Positions 33,901-44,254 of a DNA stretch of 64,000 nucleotides are shown here, piece by piece (within the stretch, counting starts at the first letter, position 1; each line of letters opens with the position of its first letter). Source of the stretch: Papilionanthe hookeriana x Papilionanthe teres. Its lineage: Eukaryota > Streptophyta > Magnoliopsida > Asparagales > Orchidaceae. The position numbers were made by a program, and so were the translations under genes. The DNA lies in NCBI GenBank assembly GCA_022702705.1, contig CM040421.1, positions 63,424,197 through 63,488,196 on the forward strand, given 5' to 3'. The notes below the pieces were generated by a model. That model saw only the letters and a program-made list of their open reading frames with translations, made no database searches and had not been told where the DNA came from.

Positions 33901-36245
33901 TGGGTTTTCAATAAAAATTCAACAACATGACCAAGGTAAAGTTTATATCCTTAGGAAAATTATGGGATGTTCCTACTGACTAGAGGACCATTTGGACCAA
34001 TAGGTGATTTTTCAAATTATATTTTATTTATTATAATTATTTTGAGTTTTGGAGTGTTAATTAATTATAAAATAAAATTAAAGTTGAAAAATAGATTTTA
34101 TATTTTTCATAAATCTCTCTGACCTCATGGAGTTCAGAGAAATAAATTTTATATTTTTCTGATTTTTCTTTGATTTATTAGAATTAATTTGGTGAAAATG
34201 TAAGGAAATTCATTTTTTAATATTAAAAATTGTTTTAAGCCTTTAAAATTCAATATCTTAACCTAGAGACTTAGGAAAAATATTTGGTTTATTCCTAAGT
34301 GATTAGGAATTAATATGTAACATTTTTATGATTTTTAATATTTTTGTGATTTTTATTATTTTTTAATTATTAAAATATTAAAATATGACTAAAAATGAAA
34401 ATTTTTAGAAAATTTTAATTTTAAATTTTTTAGACTCCCCTAACATCAAAGTAGCCCCAAAAGCATTTTGGTGAATTTTTAAAATGTGTTTTTGGAGTTA
34501 TGAATTTTTAAAGTTTAATTTTGGTCATATAAATTAATTAGTCCATTTTGGGGGCAAATCACCTCCAATTGGTTTCAAATTTTTATGTATGACTCTTCTG
34601 ACCCTAAAGATTAGTCGAGAATTGTTTTCAAGTTATTTTGATGTGTGGTTAATCCTAATTAATTAAAATTCAATTTTGAGTGTTTAGGCCAATTAGGATT
34701 ATTCTTAATGAATTAACTCAAACCATAATTTTCCGAGGGTCCTCTAGTCCTAAGATACTTCCCCAAATTTTTCTAGAATTTTTGAAGTAACATGCTAATT
34801 ACTGGAATTAAAATACCAAAACAGGCACAAAAATTTGGGAAATTAATAACTTTCCATAGAGATGGGCTCTGACCTTGGAAAATTTCGACAATGTTCCCAG
34901 GATCAGAGGCTACAAAAGCCCTATGGTCTCATGCCATGGTGAATGGTCTATGCAAATGGAGAATTAAAATATTGAAATGAGTAAATAATTAATTAAAATA
35001 AAATACTCATCAAATTAACTCAAATCTTTTTTCACATTGTTCTCCTCTATTCACGGAGCAAGAAGGTATTTTTAGTTTATTTTTATGATTTTTCTATGCA
35101 AAGTTATGGATTTTTCAATTTCTGGCTATTTAAATAAATAGAAAATAACCTATTTACCTACTTATCCAGCGCGGCGCTGACTCAACTTCGGCGGATCCGA
35201 AAGCCCACGCAGCGCGCTCCCATTCGACACCGCCATCTGACTCGGATGCCACGTGGCCCGCGGTCTCGCTCCATCCTTCGATCCGGTGTAATCTGGACCG
35301 TCCATTCGATACACGCGCGATCGGACGACGCCTGGTCATCGTCTACGACTGGTGTGTCCCGTGAGCCGTCCACACTAAAACCCTAAGATCTCTCTCATTT
35401 CTCAATGGATTTTTGTATTCTTAGGCTCTATGGATTCGTCTTGAGGAGACGAACACATCCATATGGTTTATATGGTATGAAATTAAGCCAAGCAAAATAG
35501 AGAATCGCTGGAAGCTCGGGAGGAAGAAGGGGTCCATACCTTGGCTCTGAGAAGTGAAGCTTCAATCAGAGAGTTGTGGCACCTTCGATTGCACCCAAGG
35601 AAGCTCCAGATGAAGTCTCTAGCTACTGGGAATTGCCTAGGTATGAAAGTGACCAAGGCCGATTTCAAATCTTGGCCGATGGAGAGGATGGATGGCCCGG
35701 TGAGGGGGCTTTCACCTGGGAACTCCTTCTCTAGGTCTTGTGCAGGTGTGGGTGAGTTTAATTTGATTTTGGTGGAGGTTTCAGAGTTGTCCTGGTTTTT
35801 GGGTGGATTTTTGATTGAGAAATTGAGCTCTGTTAATGGGGATTAGGGCAAAGGGACACTGGGAATCAATTGCTTTAGGTTAGGAGAAGGTCCTGGAGCA
35901 ATTTTGGTAGAGTTTTGTTAAGCTCTGGTTCATCACCTCATTTGGCCAAGAGGAGGTGGAGTTTAAATAGGGCTGGCTGGAGGGCTTCCCAGGGTAATCC
36001 TAAGGCCAAAGAGTCCTATAGGAAACTCATCCTTTAAACCTCAACATTTGATTTTAACCCTCCAAGTGGCTTAGGGGTTTACAATAAAACTTGTGGGGTT
36101 TGAAGGGAGCCAAGAAGTGTTTTGAATTTCTAAGTGATGGGTCCTATTTCTAGTCCTCTATGATGGTCAAGGAGAAGCCCTATGGCTAGATCCTAAGTAC
36201 TAAGAAGAGAGAAGAGAAAAGACCTCATCAAAAATGAGGTCAACA
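30959..36245 (-). repeat. Ogre-2 left LTR (3' LTR)
   Basis: Plus-strand start TGTCGGCATATTTTTAGG and end AAAAATGAGGTCAACA. It aligns along its whole length with 47537-52839, with scattered substitutions and small indels. The minus-strand TATA-like CTATTTAAAC is at 35970-35961. Confidence 0.95.
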
Positions 36246-36292
36246 AATGGTGTGGTGTGCTAACCAAGCATAGAGGACTAGAAATAGGACCC
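36139..36292. repeat. 24-bp perfect inverted repeat across the LTR/internal border
   Basis: 36139-36162 in the LTR and 36269-36292 in the internal region are exact reverse complements (core CTATTTCTAGTCCTC). The internal copy sits between two direct copies of GGTGTGGTGTGCTAACCAAG (36249 and 36296). Ogre-1 lacks the insert at this place, so it is an added segment next to the polypurine tract. Confidence 0.85.
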
Positions 36293-36649
36293 AATAGGTG
36301 TGGTGTGCTAACCAAGCACACCGTGCATATTTGCGTTGACCGAATAGATCAACAAAACTAACACAAACGTCTAAGTAACACACTTAGAACAAAGCGTAGA
36401 AAATTTTTGTTGGAAATTATCGAGTATATCTCCAAGACTGGAGATCCTTCAACTCTCACTGGGGAAAAAGAAGGTGAATTCCAAATCATGAGATCTAGGG
36501 AGATTTGATTTTAGGTTCGTTTCATTTTCTCTTTCAAGTTTTAATGTGTGAGTTTGGATTTTGGTTTGAGTTTCAATTCCGATTGAAGTTTGATTCATGA
36601 TTTATTTTAAGAGGGATTTCTTAGAAATCCGGGATTTGAGGTGAGCATC

Positions 36650-37840
36650 GGAACCTAGGTTCCAACCTCGGAATTCGAAGAGAATTAGATTTTAGGCTCT
36701 AGCCTCAAGAAGAGAGTTGGAATTTGAAGAGAACTAGAATTTAGGCTCTAGCCTCAAGAAGAGAGTTGGAGTTTATGCTCGATCCTCAAAAATTTAAAAG
36801 AGAGCTAGCAACTGGAAGTTTGGCTCCAGCCTCGGAAATTTGAAAGAGAGAGCTAGAAGTTCGGTTCTAGCCTCGAAGAGAACTGGAAGTTCAGCTCCAG
36901 CCTTGGGAATTTGAAAGAGAGCAAGAATCTAGCTCCTGGAAGTTCGGCTCCAGCCTCGGAAATTTGAAAGAGAGCTAGAAGTTCGGCTCTAGCCTTGAAG
37001 AGAACTGGAAGTTCGGCTCCAGCCTCGGAAATTTGAAAGAGAGCTAGAAGTTCGGCTCTAGCCTCGAAGAGAACTGGAAGTTCGGCTCCAGCCTCGGAAA
37101 TTTGAAAGAGAGCTAGAAGTTCGGCTCTAGCCTCGAAGAGAACTGGAAGTTCGGCTCCAGCCTCAGAAATTTGAAAGAGAGAGCTAGAAGTTCAGCTCTA
37201 GCCTCGAAGAGAACTGGAAGTTCGGCTCCTGCCTCGAAAGTTTGAAAGAGAGCTAGAAGTTTGGCTCTAGCCTCGAAGAGAACTGGAAGTTTGGCTCCAG
37301 CCTCGGAAGTTTGAAAGAGAGCTAGAAGTTCGGCTCTAGCCTCGAAGAGAACTGGAAGTTCGGCTCCAGCCTCGGGAATTTGAAAGAGAGCTAGAAGTTC
37401 GGCTCTAACCTCGAAGAGAACTGGAAGTTCGGCTCCAGCCTCAGAAATTTGAAAGAGAGAGCTAGAAGTTCGGCTCTAGCCTCGAAGAGAACTGGAAGTT
37501 CGGCTCCTGCCTCGAAAGTTTGAAAGAGAGCTAGAAGTTTGGCTCTAGCCTCGAAGAGAACTGGAAGTTTGGCTCCAGCCTCGGAAGTTTGAAAGAGAGC
37601 TAGAAGTTTGGCTCTAGCCTCGAAGAGAACTGGAAGTTCATCTCCAGCCTCGAAAATTTGAAAGAGAGCTAGAAGTTTTGCTCTAGCCTCGAAGAAAACT
37701 GGAAGTTCGGCTAGAAGTTCGGCTCTAGCCTCGAAGAGAACTGGATGTTCGGCTCCAGCCTCGAAAGTTTGAAAGAGAGCTAGAAGTTCTGCTCTAGCCT
37801 CGAAGAGAACTGGAAGTTCAGCTCCAGCCTCAGAAGTTTG
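36650..37840. repeat. 69-bp minisatellite in the Ogre-2 3'UTR
   Basis: GAACTGGAAG recurs at 37071, 37140, 37211 and 37280: a 69-bp period with some 71-bp units, about 17 units in all. Each unit has two half-units with hairpins sharing one loop: GCTAGA-AGTTCGGC-TCTAGC and CTGGA-AGTTCGGC-TCCAG. No coding frame is conserved. Confidence 0.9.
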
Positions 37841-38467
37841 ATTTGTATAAAGAGGGACCCAATCCTATGCCCTCAGAACCAAATCGAACAAAGTTCGTGG
37901 CTTCGTGTCAATAGGACTAGTCGATCCTCTAACACACAGAGGAAGGAGAATTGAAAGGTTGTAATTGAAGGATTCAAAATGAAAATCAGTCTGAGGTTTA
38001 GATTTGTTTTAGTGATTCGATTTCATTTTCTTCTATTTGGAGTTCATGTTTATTTGCAGTTTATTTTGACATTCAAATTCTTAAAAAGAAGGAGTTCCTT
38101 ATTCATTTTCTTTCTCTTTTCGTTCTTTGTTCAAAGTTCATTTAGCTTAATGGCGTTTCCCAGTCAATTTGCACAAAAAGAGGTGAAGGCAGAACATGAC
38201 AAGATCATTCCCATTCCAATCTATTGAAAATACATCATACAACTTGATCCAAAACATGATGATATTTTCCTCGAAAATTCAGTATCTCATACAATCCTCA
38301 TAAATCCAAAACGGATTGTGTAAGATTCTTGTTGATTCTTCCAAAAGCATTTGTCAAAATCCATGTCTGAATAGTAAGATACATGGACAATAACATCACC
38401 TTCCAAGCCACCCTTGGCAGGAATGCCGTATGGATGTGCATTGGAGGTGTGCTATCTCCCATGTAAC
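37841..38467 (-). other. Ogre-2 3'UTR between minisatellite and AlkB-type ORF
   Basis: No repeat and no convincing gene. The plus-strand open frame at 37979-38227 starts inside the 3'UTR of a minus element and is treated as chance. Confidence 0.5.
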
Positions 38468-39937
38468 TTACAGCTCGTAGGGCCGGAGACTCTCTAACTC
38501 TGGATCTGGCTGAAAATGAAAAGGCATCATACTGTCGTACATCCTTCTGAAGGTAACGGAGATTCGCTCAGCAGGCACTCCTGGGATGCAGTGTTTTGCT
38601 AAGTCTGCTCCATTTCCTTTTAATACCATGATAGAACCTACCGGTAGAGGTATTTCCACCGGCCCTCGAAATTTTTCGGGGCCCGCTATCCGGAGGTCAA
38701 ATCCGAACATGATATTACACTGGTTGACAAAAGAGACTGTGCAGAAAGGTTTGACAAAGTCATGATGGTCTATGTGTGGAGGTATACAGTCGCCCTCCTT
38801 GTAAATGTTAATGATGCAGCTATTGGGTATGCAATCTGCAGGCAATACCCTCCATGTCACCATCCATTTTACCATTCTTTTGATAATTCTTGGCATCAGA
38901 TCCACCTCACTGTGATGGAGTATCTCTGGTGGATTTCCTTTTCTCCCGCACTGAATAGTAACTCTTCCTTTTCCTGACATCCATCTTCGGCGTTCTGAAT
39001 AGGTATTCTCCCTCAGACGACCAGCTTGGCCCATTTTCTGAAGCTCGATAATGCAGTCCACAATCTGTTGTTGTTCGTAATCTGAGAACACATCTGTATG
39101 CAGCTCAAGACCTTCTAAGATGTTGACTCTCTTGCCTCGAATTCTCTCGAAGTATTCAAAAGTTTTATTTTCAAATTGCTGTAATTTCTCCAGCTCTTAT
39201 TCCGAGATTATCTGAAGTCCTCGGGGTCTGGTAACATACTGCGGGATGTACGGCTCAACCCCAGCACGCTCTCCTACATGTCTCGGCTCCTCGGGGATAG
39301 TCTTTGTCGGGACATCCTCCGGGGTTGCTTTCACAACAAGACTCTTCAAAACTGGTAGCTCTGTCTGGCTTCGTGGTACTATCTCCGTTTCTATTTTTCT
39401 CGGGATTTCTTTCATCCTTTCTGTTGTTCTTGGAATTGACTTCCTCCTTTCTGGTTCCTGCCGAACCAATTTCTTCGAAGTATTTGTACTGACGGTAGAG
39501 ACTGTCTCTTCACGCTGATCTGCTGCCAGCTTAGTCAGCATCTGGCGAATGTGACGGTTCTTGTTTCTTCATTGAGTAGGAGTGAGAGTGGCTCTCCTCA
39601 CCTCTGGAATTTCTGTGGGCATGGAGCTGACAAGCCTGCCCTCTGCTGTAGCAACCATGGACTTAACTTTCTCATCCTCTCCCGTTGCATGAGCGGCATT
39701 TGCTTTTCTTTTCTTGCTAGTAGACGGCTGAGTCGGGCCACCTAATTTGATCAGTATCTAACTGTGGAACTCTTCCCGATCAATCAGAGTCCAATCAGTT
39801 TCTTCATATTGTAGCCTGGCTGGTGTGAAATCAGAGTCAATTTCAATCACGGCTCCATCCTTCATCCTCTTTTCATCAAGTGCCAGACTCACGCCATTCT
39901 TAAAGTTCAAAACCAACCGCACGTTCGACATTTCCAT
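38468..39937 (-). pseudogene. Retrotransposon ORF with AlkB (ALKBH9/10-like) 2OG-Fe(II) oxygenase domain
   Basis: One minus-strand frame of 490 codons from ATG 39937 to TAA, with stops near 39760, 39568 and 39196 only. Residues 1-60 form a small unknown domain (VRLVLNFKNGVSLALDE). Residues 65-245 are Ser/Lys/Glu-rich and probably disordered, with a nuclear-signal-like SKKRKA. Residues 275-480 are an AlkB fold: PADCIPNSCIINIY, PPHIDHHDF (His about 388, Asp about 390), CTVSF..QCNIMFG, IPLPVGSIMVLKGNGADLAKHC (distal His about 449) and RISVTFRR. All metal- and 2-oxoglutarate-binding residues are present. The family oxidatively demethylates nucleic acid; this wording is closest to plant ALKBH9/10 m6A RNA demethylases. 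Gene order and sense place it as a late gene of the element. It has no introns. It is nonfunctional here because of the three stops. Confidence 0.9.
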
Positions 39938-40288
39938 GCGAAAAACAAGGAAAGGATCAGGGGCTGTACTAAGAACAAGAACAATAAGAAAACATTTAAT
40001 AATGAAAAGTTCTATTTATTTCTTTTAAATTTTAAAGAGAGTAGGAAGAAATGAGGGATGATCAGGAATGAGCTAATTTAAAGGAAAAGATCAAAATTTT
40101 ATCATTTCACATATTTTCTTTTTAACACATTTTTTTTGTTAATGATTTTTATTTTATCATCCATTTTTCTTATATTTTGGGTTCGGACCCAGTTACGAAT
40201 GATTACTCCACCCGTGTTTCTAGGAATGAGACTCCACTTCTAAAGTCCATCCTTCAAAACATCAGGTTGCGTAATATTTCTTCAAATA
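39938..40288 (-). promoter_or_regulatory. Ogre-2 spacer before the AlkB-type ORF, possible splice acceptor
   Basis: On the minus strand, a pyrimidine-rich run ends TTGTTCTTAGTACAG at about 39963-39977, 26 bases before ATG 39937. This is a good plant 3' splice-site shape. In Ogre-1 the same interval (54770-54810) ends in ACTTGTGCAG at the ORF start. It might serve a spliced, subgenomic mRNA for this ORF. Donor unknown. Confidence 0.4.
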
Positions 40289-41616
40289 TCATCCATTAAT
40301 TGGAAGCATAGGTTGTTCTCCACGACAGTTAACAAGCTGGTAGGAACCCCCTGAGTAGACTGTCTCGACCACGAATGGCCCTTCCCAAGTTGGTTCAAAT
40401 TTACCTCCTATCTTGCGGTGTGCAAGAATAGGTCTTCTGAGTACTAGAACCAAATCACCGACTTTGAATGTCCTTGGGCGGACCAGTTTATCGTGGCCCT
40501 GGATCATCTTGGCTTGATACTGTTTCAAATTTTGCTGCGCTGAAAGTTGTCTCCCTTCTAAGCTTTCCAATTCTTCTAGTCGTAATTTGGCATTTTCTTC
40601 TGTAGTGATCTTGTTCGCAACTGCAATTCTGAGTGACGGAAGCTGAAAATCTAAGGGTAAAACGGCCTCGGACCCGTACACTAAGGCGTAAGGCGTAGAC
40701 TGGGTAGGAGTTCTGAAAGTTGTTCTATATGCCCATAAAGCTTCTAACAACTTCTCAAGCCAATTTCATTTGTTGTCATCCAAAATTTTCTTTAATATTT
40801 GGATGAGAGTTTTATTAAAAGCTTCGGCCAAGCCATTTGCTCTTGGGTAATAAATCGTCGAATAGCGCCAGTCGATTCCGTGTCTTCTGACAAAATTGTT
40901 AATCTTCGTACTCTTGAACGCGGACCCATTATCTGAAATGATTCTGCGTGGTACCCCGAAACGGTAGACAACTTGATTCTTGAAGAACTGTAGCACGTGA
41001 TGTGCTTTCACTTCTCTTAGCGGTACTGCTTCTGCCCATTTGGAAAAGTAATCTGTAGCTGCAAGAATGAAGCGATGTCCTCTTAAAGAAGGTGGTTCTA
41101 TCGGGCCCACAATATCTGTGCCCCAACATTCAAATGGCCATGACGCAATTGTCGGATGTAGCACATTTGGAGGTTGATGTAGAACCACTCCATGCACTTG
41201 GCATTGGTGACAACTCTTGGCAACTTTCATGCAATCAGTCATCATCGAGGGCCAGTAGTACCCTAGTCTTTTAATCTTCATCTTCATTTTCAGACCCGAC
41301 TGATGAGCGCCACAAAGTCCTGAGTGCACTTCCTTAACAATTTCACAAGCCTCGGACTCACTCAGGGACCTTAGCCACATCTGATCGAAGGACCTTCTGT
41401 ATAATGTATTGTTTATTAATGCGTAAGACAGAGTTCTTTTCTTGATTTGATGGGCTAATGACTTATCATCCGGTAAGTTTCCGTTTGCGAGTGTAGTCAT
41501 TAGTGGTCGACGCCGATCTTCCGCATTTTCTCATTCTGCCACAATTGTTTCTTCTTCTTTTCCTGACTTGTGTATCGTGTCCATGTCGAGCTGTGAGAGA
41601 ACCTGACGTCCCTGAA
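40289..41616 (-). pseudogene. Ogre-2 integrase
   Basis: This is the DNA-joining enzyme of the element. Frame from about 41610 with stops near 41530 and 40765 only. It holds the zinc region H-x-H..C-x2-C (HSGLCGAHQSG, KSCHQCQVHG). The DDE core has the first Asp in WGTDIVGPI, the second in IISDNGSAF and the Glu in NGLAEAFNK; the usual YHPQ is YYPR. The C-terminal part includes LWAYRTTFRTPTQSTPYALV, DLVLVLRRP and GKFEPTWEGPFVV. The catalytic triad is intact. A frame change separates it from RNase H near 41625. Confidence 0.92.
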
Positions 41617-43515
41617 CTAACATTTCAACTGATTCATCCTGCAAGCAGGAAATTCTTTTTCAAGGCGGGCTAACGCATCTGCAAGAGCTTTTTCTCTCCT
41701 GGGAATCTTGTAGATTGTTACATTCAGAATCTGCTCCAACAATTTCATGGCATACCGAAAGTACTGCTTGAGTCTTGGCTTTAGAATTATGTATTGTCCT
41801 GCGACCTGTTGAATTATCAACTGAGAATCTCCATAGATGTAGATATCCGTTATCCCCATCTGAATGGTTAATTCCAATTCGGTTATAAGGGCTTTGAATT
41901 CTGCTTCGTTGTTTGTACACGGTTCTGTTAAGTGGTAGGAGTACCTTAATATCCCCAACTCCAGTGTTATAAATATTAGTCTGATTCCTGCCTTACCGGG
42001 CACTATCGTATGCAATTCTTTATTTCTCTGTGCTGAAGATGCTCCGTCGAAGTACAGCTCCCAACGTTGATCATCGGGGTATTCTAGGCTCATTATCTGT
42101 TCGTCTGGCAAGTCGTTGTTGAGAGATGATTCTGCCGGTAAAGGGTGTGCTGCGAGGAAGTCTGCTAGGACTTGTCCCATTACGACACGAAGCAGTACGA
42201 AAGTTATATCGGATTGCAATAGTATCATTGACCACCTGGCCAGTCTGCCGGAAAGCATCGGTCGAGTCATCAAATATTTCAATGGATTAACTTTCGAGAT
42301 AAGGCTGAGCTTATGAGAAAGCATGTAATGCCTGAGCTTTTAAGCGGCAAAGATCAGGGCCAAACAATGCTTCTCAATCGGGGGATACTTTACTTCCGTC
42401 GGAATTAGACGACGACTTAAGTAGTAAAGGGCGTTTTCTTTCCCCTCGTCATTGACTTAGGCTATCAGGGCTCCAAGGGAGTCGTCTAAAGCTGCGGTAT
42501 AAAGTATCAACGGTCTACCCGAGACTGGGGCTGCTAAGACAGGAGGTGTCATTAAATATTGTTTGATGTCATCGAAGGCATGTTGACATTTGGAGTCCCA
42601 AGCAAACTTGGCATCCTTCTTAACCAAAGCAGAAAAATGCTGACACCTTCCTGAAAAATTTGAAATAAAGCGTCAAAGATATGCCAATTTCCCTTAAAAG
42701 GATCTAAATTGTTTCAAGGTTTTGGGAGACGACATTTCTAGGATAGCTTTAATCTTTTCCAAATCGATTTCAATTCCACGATGTCGGACAACAAATCCTA
42801 AGAATTTCCCAGAGGCAACGTCGAAGGTGCATTTCAAGGGATTCATCTTAAGGTTATATTGTCTTAATCGCTCGAAAACAATTCTCAAATCGTACAAGTG
42901 ATATTCCTTCAGTTTGCTTTTGATGACTACATCATCCACGTAGCACTCGACTTAGTTGTGAATGAGATCATCAAAAATTCTCATCATAGCTCTTTGGTAT
43001 GTTGCTCCTGCGTTCTTCAATCCGAAAGGCATCACTGCGTAGCAGTATATTCCGATTGGCGTTCTGAAGGCTGTGAGCTTTTCGTCTTCACGTGCCATCT
43101 TTATCTGGTTGTATCCTGAAGATCCATCCATGAAAGAGAAGACTTCGTGCGTTGAGGCGATGTCGATCATTAATTATTGGGTTGGTAGTGGGAATTCATC
43201 CTTTGGACACGCTTTGTTCAAATCTCTGAAATCTACGCAGATTCTGATCTGTCCATTCTTCTTTCTGACTGGTACCACATTGGCTAACCAAATTGGATAT
43301 TGTTCTTCACAGACAAATTTAGCGTCTATTAGCTTCTTAACATCAGCTATAACTTGTTGTTCGATTTCTAGAGGCATCCTTCTTGGAGCTTGTCTGACTA
43401 GCACGAAAGTGGGATCCATTCTTAGCCTGTGAACTGCGACTTCTGGAGCTAATCCTGGCATTTCATCGTAACTCCAAGCAAAACAGTCTTTGAATTCCAT
43501 TAGTAGCTTGACCAT
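41617..43515 (-). pseudogene. Ogre-2 reverse transcriptase with two RNase H domains
   Basis: One minus frame with stops near 43172, 42941, 42690, 42670, 42455 and 42325. Reverse transcriptase motifs: PVRKKNGQIRICVDFRDLNK, FSFMDGSSGYNQI, MPFGLKNAGATYQ, the catalytic YVDD (near 42935) and FLGFVV. The first RNase H-like region follows (FAWDSKCQHAFDDI, ILYTAALDDSLGAL). The second RNase H, the extra domain of the Tat lineage, has WELYFDGASS, NNEAEFKALI, YGDSQLIIQQ and ADALARLEKE. Catalytic Asp, Glu and Asp are all present. Copies RNA into DNA and removes the RNA strand. Stops make it inactive. Confidence 0.93.
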
Positions 43516-43544
43516 GTTTTCGGAGTCTTCTTTATTGAGTAAGG

Positions 43545-44254
43545 AGCTAACAGTTCGGCCTAGGCTCTTCGCTAGTACCTAAGTTAACTTCCATTAACTC
43601 ATCTATTGTAGATTTAATTTCTTCTTCAAATTCTGGTGGAGCATCTCCGATTTGCAGATCTTCGAGATCATCTGAGGTTTCTAAGCAAACTTCATTAGGC
43701 TCGCAAGTGACAACCAAGCAAAATCCCATATCATCAACTGATTCTACTGTGCCGAATCCGAGACCATGTTTTGAATTGGGAGGCCGACCAGCATTATTCC
43801 ATAATTTTTCAAAGTGCTGTGATTGACCTTTTGTCCATCGTCGAGGTAAGATACCGCGTTGAATTAAATTTTGAACACAGGGAGAATACCACTCAAAAGG
43901 CAGTTCCATTAATTCAGAAAAAGTAACATTATCGATTTGTACATCATTTTCAGTTTTGGAAGAAGAAGCACCAAGGTAGAATTTGATCGGTTTAGTACCG
44001 CCACCATGTCCAAGGGATTTCTACCCCGAATCAGAAATAACTATCCTAGGATAAGCAGCCCCTAGTCTACCCTTTGGAGCCTCGGTCTTCTTTTCTTCCA
44101 CGATCTTCTCCTCTTTCTGGGGCTGTTCTTCAATCGCAAGCGATAGTGCCAGCTCGGCAGGTTTCAGACTTTGAGTTGACGCGCCCCGAAGTGTTCTGGA
44201 TATGATCCAAGATTTTCTTTGAAGACTTTGTCCAGACGGTATTCCATCCATCAT
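43545..44254 (-). pseudogene. Ogre-2 gag-pol linker; protease not found
   Basis: Frame from 44254 with a stop near 44019 and an end at 43547. It contains an acidic Glu/Lys stretch, then LPFEWYSPCVQNLIQRGILP and an acidic tail (DDLEDLQIGDAPPEFEEE) like the segment that precedes reverse transcriptase in Tat elements. The aspartic protease expected here (D-S/T-G and LLGRPW) is not visible in any frame. The frame also shifts relative to gag near 44200. Inference: the protease was lost, perhaps in the event that made the shift. Confidence 0.7.

Noticed and set aside
35154..35373. Arg-rich open frames in the Ogre-2 LTRs (also 51751-51970)
   Set aside because: They lie in the GC-rich LTR block in two overlapping frames with no family; the second copy is there because it is an LTR.
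39246..39518. Plus-strand open frames opposite the AlkB-type ORF
   Set aside because: Antisense of the low-complexity linker; no start context or family.
38468..39937. AlkB domain as part of an integrated plant RNA virus replicase
   Set aside because: No methyltransferase, helicase or polymerase motifs nearby. The ORF lies between integrase and 3' LTR of a bounded element, and the motif wording is plant ALKBH9/10-like.
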